From NCBI GenBank assembly GCA_028565715.1, contig JAOXYC010239237.1, forward strand, positions 1 to 10,417: a stretch of DNA of 10,417 nt, written 5' to 3'. The notes beneath the pieces are model-generated. The model was not told where the DNA came from and made no database searches. It was given only the letters and a program-made list of their open reading frames with translations. The translations under genes and the position numbers were made by a program. Source of the stretch: Phoronis pallida. Lineage: Eukaryota; Phoronida; Phoronidae. This document shows positions 1-6,300 of this stretch, one piece after another (the first letter of the stretch is position 1; each line of letters starts with the position of its first letter).

Positions 1-752
1 GGAGGTTTACTGCTGATGATGCGTATTTGCAGATGAGGCAGGCAAAGTGTAGTTGCACTTCGGTGTATTTTAACTCTTTATAGATAGTTTAGAGTTGATG
101 AAAGTGTTGTGTATTGATTAATTTTGAAAAGACAGAAAAATTCAGAACTTTTCAAAATTGATCACTTTCTGCCAGTAAAAGCATACATTTAATTGTATTC
201 TTGTGTATTGATGATATGGACTTAGGAATAAATAGTCATCAACACTGGAGGGAACTTGTTATAAAATGCATTATCCACCATCAAGGCCAACAATATCAAA
301 TGTGTTTAATTTGTTTAGCTGTTAACGGATTGTAACTAGCTAAGTAAACAATCTTGATACGGTAAGTCTTATATGAATAAGTTATGGTTTGTTTCTGAGT
401 TGGCACTTGTTTTAATGATGGTGTAATGTAAATTAAAAAAATTCATTTTGAGACCAGCACTTGGTTTGATTTTCTCAGAGATGTTGTGAATTGAAATACA
501 CAATGACCATGTAACGTTTAGTAAGATTTACTTAAACAAGATCGTTGTAACATGATGATAACAAGGTGTATGGACTAGAGTCTCAGATCTGTTGGGTGAC
601 GAGACGAGCCTTGTCTCTGATTATTCTACATTATTGCCATATTTGGGCAACCTTTTAATAAATGGCCATTCTATCTGCGTTGTTCTGATTCGGCCGTATT
701 TTTTATAATTCTATTCTTAATAAAATTGGAAATATTAAACATCTCTCTCCAG
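1..752 (+). other. LARP1: Upstream LARP1 intron, 3' part
   Basis: AT-rich, with stops in all frames and no LARP1 protein block that I recognise (none of the upstream La-motif residues appear). It ends in the tctctctccag acceptor at 752. It contains the first copy of a 70-bp repeat (552-621). At 124-140 it has a 17-base string, ttgaaaagacagaaaaa, that recurs at 5366-5382 beside the tRNA-derived SINE head. Confidence 0.75.
552..621 (+). repeat. 70-bp interspersed repeat, copy 1
   Basis: Runs from atgatgataacaagg to gtctctgat. It is identical over 70 bp to the copy at 1251-1320, and the flanking sequences are unrelated. The ends are roughly inverted (CAAGG at 562-566 against CCTTG at 609-613). 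Central GAGAC (601-605) can pair with GTCTC on either side (580-584 or 613-617). MITE-like or other short mobile element; family not recognised. Confidence 0.85.
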
Positions 753-972
753 TCCCTGACCGACAGTGAGGTTATTGAGGTCTCAGAAGACAAGCTGCGA
801 CTACGTCCCAAGGAAACGCCAGAAAAGTGGCCCCTGGACGACGCTGGTGCCCTCAACCTGATGGCCCCGACATCGCCGACGAGTCACTCGTCTGTAAAGC
901 TACACGCCGATGTGCCTGAGTTTGTGCCGGGACAGGCTTACTACCCTGTTCACTTATTACACCACGATGATG
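753..972 (+). CDS. LARP1: LARP1 exon 1 of window: La-motif end and PAM2-like motif
   Basis: Acceptor tctctctccag ends at 752 and donor g|gtatgt starts at 973; the exon enters in phase 0 and leaves one base of a split Asp codon. Residues 1-28 ([19 protein letters not shown] then ETPEKWPL) match the C-terminal edge of the LARP1 La motif, where the human protein reads [23 protein letters not shown]. Residues 50-59, [10 protein letters not shown], sit where human LARP1 has its PABP-binding LNCPEFVP segment. The open frame extends upstream to an ATG at 726, but that lies in the polypyrimidine tract region and is not the gene start. Confidence 0.93.
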
Positions 973-3265
973 GTATGTCATTGAGTAACAATGTTGTACT
1001 TTATGTTTTTTACTTTATGTTTTGCCTCCAAGAGGGCTTATATGTAGGCGTTACCATTTCATAGTTGGCAAAACTGACTTGGAGACTTTAGCTTTTGGTA
1101 ACCGCAATGTTTCTACTCGAAAATAAAATCTCCAATTTAAGGAAATTCTTATACTTGTTTATTATTAGTGACCATCGACAATGTTTGTCATCATCATTTA
1201 AAGCACTTCTGCTTTTCAAATGGTTTCCCTTAGGTTATTAACGGAGTGATATGATGATAACAAGGTGTATGGACTAGAGTCTCAGATCTGTTGGGTGACG
1301 AGACGAGCCTTGTCTCTGATGCTCTGCTAACATCAATTTGTTAAAAAACGGAATAATAGAGTAGAAATTAGAAATTTATATGCACCCTTCTCTTGGGTTG
1401 GTTATTGTGGAATAAAGCTTGAAAATGGTACACGTATACACCAAAATACGTTGTAACTAAAAAACTTTGTTGTTTTTGTTCGTATATTATTGCCACTTGT
1501 CACTACAAGAACATTCGAAATTGGTTACAGTAAAATCAAATTTCAGATTTCCCATAAATACATTTATCTTGAGCACGAAATCTTTAACAATGATTTTAAT
1601 CATTGTTAAAACCAAAATGTTGAAAAACGGACTTAGAGATTTTCAAAACTCGAACAGTTTGAATAATTGTTATGTTTACAGATTCAGGTCAACAAAATAA
1701 TGCAGAAGGGGAGGATGGTGACACAACGTTAACCCAGGAGCCCAATGATAGCTCTGGGGCAATGACCAGCGGTCTGTCATCTAGTCTCCCGTTAACAACC
1801 GACGAATGGATGCACGTCTGTCGGAAACCAAAGGCACCAAAAACCACACCCGTCAAAAATGCTAAGGTAATATTGAATGACTTTCATCCAGGTTAAGGCC
1901 TATGCCCGCACAAATGCTCCCTCTAAGTTTTGAAACTACCCCCATAGATGCCCATGTGTAAATAAATTTACAAGGGGCAACCTGTTTGCAATCTTGAATA
2001 TTTAGCATTTAGAAATAATATCTATCTGTGACAGTGACATGATGATAACAAGGTGTATGGACTAGAGTCTCAGATCTGTTTGGGTGATGAGACGAGCCTT
2101 GTCTCTGATTGCTTGTTATACGATAGATTACCAAGTGTGAAAATAATATATTTTCCCTATTTCAAGTACTTTCTGAGTTGAAGAATTTTTCCCAACTAAC
2201 CTGTTTGATTTATAATTCAGGGTGAAAAAATAGCCAATAAGGATGAGCCTGAAGAACTGGACTTCCTGTTCGACGAGGAAATGGACGCTCTCGAGATTGG
2301 CAGAAAAAATACTTTTACTGATTGGTAAGTTGTTGTAAGATGAAAGAGAATAGAGCTTTGGGCTGAATAAATGAGCAGCTAAGTATTTTGTAATTGACGC
2401 GTTCAATAATCTGAGGATTTATAAAGTTTTGAATGACCAGTATGTTGAAATCCGCAAAATTGATTAAAGAATCCTGGATTTTTCAATGAGAACGCTCAGC
2501 ATTTGTTTCATTTTATTACTGTGGCCAAGGACAAACGCTTTTCTAAGTTGTTTATAATGCAGAATAATTGGTTCGTTAGTTTTAATAGCACTAGGGTGAT
2601 TCTAGGATTATCTGCAACAATATGTCTTAAAGATACATAAGCCTAACTCGTGACTATAGAAGTTATAAAAACAAATTGCAGTGAAACTTGTACTTTAATT
2701 ATACTCTTCGTATTTTGTAGGTCTGATGACTCGGATGGTGAAATGGAAGATAGTGATATAGACCACATTCTTATCGTGACGCAGACCCCGCCTTATTTAC
2801 GAAAACACCCTGGAGGTGATCGCACGGCGGATAAGACGCCGAGGGCAAAGATTACGGCAGAGCTCGCCAAAGTCATCAACGATGGCCTGTGTTATTACGA
2901 GCAGGACTTGTGGGAGGAGTTTGACGAGGATGTGGTAGGTTTCAACCATTAGAATGCCAGTAATTGGTCATGTGATTAATGAGTGGTATTTCAGAAGTAC
3001 GAAATTTGTTTTTGTTGAAGAGAACTGAATAAGTGCTTTGGAGACAGTCACTTGGTGAATGAAAATGTATTACTGTTGATAAGTTATCAAAATACGAATT
3101 CAGTCATGGTTTTATATTCATCAATATTTTTCTTGTGACTTTGAAACTTTAATTTCCACCAGTTGAAGAAGAAGGTATTGATAGTTTGTAATTCCACAAA
3201 TTCCTATGATAATAATCATTGTAAAGCGCTTTGAATAAAAAGCGCTAAATAAGCACCGACATTAT

Positions 3266-3331
<66 letters not shown>

Positions 3332-6300
3332 GTATATCTCATACTAAGACTAGATGTCTTGATCTGTATAATCAGCAAATTGTATGCACAAAACACTTAG
3401 TGAGTTTGTTTTCATCTCGTCTGCCTGACTTCAAGACAGTGAATCTTTAATGAGTTTCCTGTCGTGTTTTCAGCCATTTGACTTCAAGACTGTGAATCTG
3501 ATCAGCAGGGCTGACTATGAGAACCTGACCCCCACATCAACCCCTGTCAAGCCCGACCAGACACCGCCCCCTCCTCCACCCCTACAGATAGTGTCAGGTA
3601 GGAGGAGTCAAATAAACTTTCTTTTTCACGCATGTTTGGTTTTGAATTAGGCCTGAAAATGCATTTTTCGACAAGTTTAATTTTATTGAGGAATCTCCAA
3701 CTTAGGTTTTCATTTTCCTACATATTCAATTATAGTTATGATAAAGATTTTTTTAAAGAATTATTATTTTATTAGGTTTATAACTTTACTCAATTGACAT
3801 TTTATTGATGTTGTTCAGTTATTTCATTGAATTTATAACTCAAGTTTAATAGTAAAAAATGTAAAGAAGAGTTTGAAAACCATTAAATTCTAAACATTAG
3901 TTTCAAAGTGGGTTCACATTGGAGTTGAGATTGATTAATTTTCAGAAATTATGTCAATGAGCTTTATTAAATTTTCCATGATTGATCTTCAGAAATTGTG
4001 TCCAGCAGTTTATTCAATTTTCCAATATCCTAAACTTTGAATGACTACATATTTCTCAGAACCCAAAGCAGTGGCCATTCAGCCGACACACGAGAGCAAC
4101 ACAGTACCAGAGATGTCGCGCTCACTCCCAGCCCACATCCCCGATAGCATCAACAAGGGTGCCAAGCCAAAGACACCTCGCACACCAAGGACGCCAAAAA
4201 CACCGCGCTCGACGGACCCCAATAAGGAGCCCCGGTTCTATCCCGTCATGAAGGATACCAGCAATCCCCCCGATCCACAGGTAACTATGGCAACTTAGTG
4301 CAGATCTTTTGACACTTTCATGTTGAACTTTCCTTTTTTCAAGTTTAATTTTTTATTATCTCAAATCATAATAATAACAATTATGGTAAATTAAGCCCGG
4401 AAATGGAATCATTACATCCAGGCTGAATGTGTTATTTTTACTTTAGACGGAATTTAAAGGATTCAAGATTTGTTTCACTCTTCAAATCCATGTATAAGAG
4501 CTTCTCATACTATAAGTTACAAAAACCCGCAAGCAGAGGATTGTACGCAGTGGAGGTCTCTTGTTGAAGCCGTATGTGCCACATGGGCACCAAGAGACCT
4601 GAGTTTCCACACATATGAAATGCACGTTTCAATTCTAAACTTGTGAAATAATATTTGTTTGAAAAATTCTTCACTTAAGGTACTTCTGAACGATTTTCTC
4701 AACTATTAGTCTTTCTATTTGGAATCTGAAAAAAAAAAAAAAAAAAATTAGATTTTTTTCTTTAGATTCCAAATTTATCTATTAGTTAATTGTGGTCACA
4801 GCAGTGATCTCTTTAATTATATCCACTTTTCATTCAATTTGTCTTTCTATGCCACTAAGTTTAATGATGGTGATTTGTTTGCAGACCCCTCGTAAGCGCA
4901 AGACCAAGCACAGTTCACACCCAGTGGTGGAGAGTCATGTGGGCTGGGTGATGGACTCACAGCAACACAGGCCCAGGACAATATCATCATCTTCACACGT
5001 ATCACAGAGGTACGCTTTCACATAGTCTCTCCCAAAGCCCATCTCAAACGATGGTCTGCTCTCCCTATGCGATAATCGAGTATCGCTAAGTTTATGTTGA
5101 TTACGCTACTCTGCTTAAACACAGTCTCTTACTTTCGGTAAAAAAGGGAAGACCCCCTGCAATTTTTTTCAGTCCCTCGACCTGAGTCGAAGGGGCTGGA
5201 GTCTAGCTTTCACAGGACTTGCAGTATTATTTTGACAAGCTTCAGGGGATTTGTACTGGGTTAATAAACTTTCACTTGTTCAAAATTAGAGCTTTCTGAA
5301 AAAAAAATGAAATTTAAAATTGACAGCTTTTTGAAAAAACTTAATGAATATCATTCAACATGAATTTGAAAAGACAGAAAAAATCTGAACTGAACTAGGA
5401 ATCGTACCCAGGTCTCCTGATTGCCGGTCAGATGCTCTACCAACTGAGCTATCCAGCCCGTCTTAGTTCTGTCTGAATCTAAACATATAATGAGCGCTAT
5501 TAAACATTCAACATGTTTAGACATGCAAGCACAAATTTTAATTTCAATTCAGATTCTTCCAAGGTTTGCACTTTAAATTCAGTTTAGATTTTAAGGGAAA
5601 ATACTGCTTTGAATTTGCCATTGGTAAACTGTGTGAATAAATAAGTCCAATTTATAGCTAGAAAAAAAATTCTCAATTTTAGCTCGGAAAAATTTGTCTA
5701 ATGTTTTATATTTCTCTTACCCACAGCCCATCGGAGAGCATGGTGTCAACAAGTTACGGTAGCGCCCCTCATCATTTCCCGCACTTCCAACACCCGTCAC
5801 ACGAACTACTCAAAGACACAGGCTTCGTCTGGCATGTGTATCATAAATATCACGCCAAATGTCTTAAAGGTAGGTTCGTTGGATAATTGGAATGAAAAAA
5901 GGTCTCATTCTGTACTCCTCCTTCCCACTTTCAACAGCCGTCTCTGGAACTCTGATACTCAAGGACATTGGGTGTGTCCATCATGGATATCATGAATATC
6001 ATGCCTTGTTTCTCAAATGTTACTTAAAGAACCATGGTCGTTAGTTTTATGGTTCATCGATGTGAGAAAGGCCGTTTTAAAAGCAGTTGGGTAATCCTTC
6101 ACATTTGGTCTAAGGCTGTTGCTATCTCAAAGGTTACATTGATAGACTATAAAGCATGTTATGGTTTAACCAAGAAAGTATCAATTTATAGAAAAAGATT
6201 TGATAAATGATGGCAGACCATTTTTGTTGTTATACAAATACTATTTCCTTCCCCCTGTTGTATATATCTAAATTATTTAAAAACTTTTGTTACAGAACGT

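Larger units (their letters stand above)
2935..3473 (+). other. LARP1: LARP1 intron between exons 4 and 5
   Basis: GT-AG intron of 539 bp. Its last 260 bp hold a LINE/SINE-type 3' stem-loop with an (ATT)n tract (3221-3331) and a partial duplicate of the exon 5 acceptor region (3401-3450). Confidence 0.88.
4281..4884 (+). other. LARP1: LARP1 intron between exons 6 and 7
   Basis: GT-AG intron of 604 bp with two foldbacks: a nested hairpin at 4554-4600 and an A19-containing hairpin at 4717-4774. No coding signal. Confidence 0.88.

Noticed and set aside
726-752. ATG at 726 as a gene start
   Set aside because: It lies upstream of a good acceptor (tctctctccag) and the exon begins mid La motif, so earlier exons must exist.
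3265-3450. Open frame with a long leucine run
   Set aside because: It is a translation of the (ATT)n microsatellite followed by the decayed exon 5 copy; not a protein.
5026-5055. Similarity of the start of intron 7 (tctctcccaaagcccatc..atggt) to the exon 8 acceptor region at 5713-5744
   Set aside because: Possibly a third exon remnant, but only about 20 bases match with a gap and no protein-level match continues; too short to claim.
124-5382. Shared 17-mer ttgaaaagacagaaaaa at 124-140 and 5366-5382
   Set aside because: It could be a SINE tail fragment, but it is low-complexity A-rich sequence with no longer match; not called as an element at 124.
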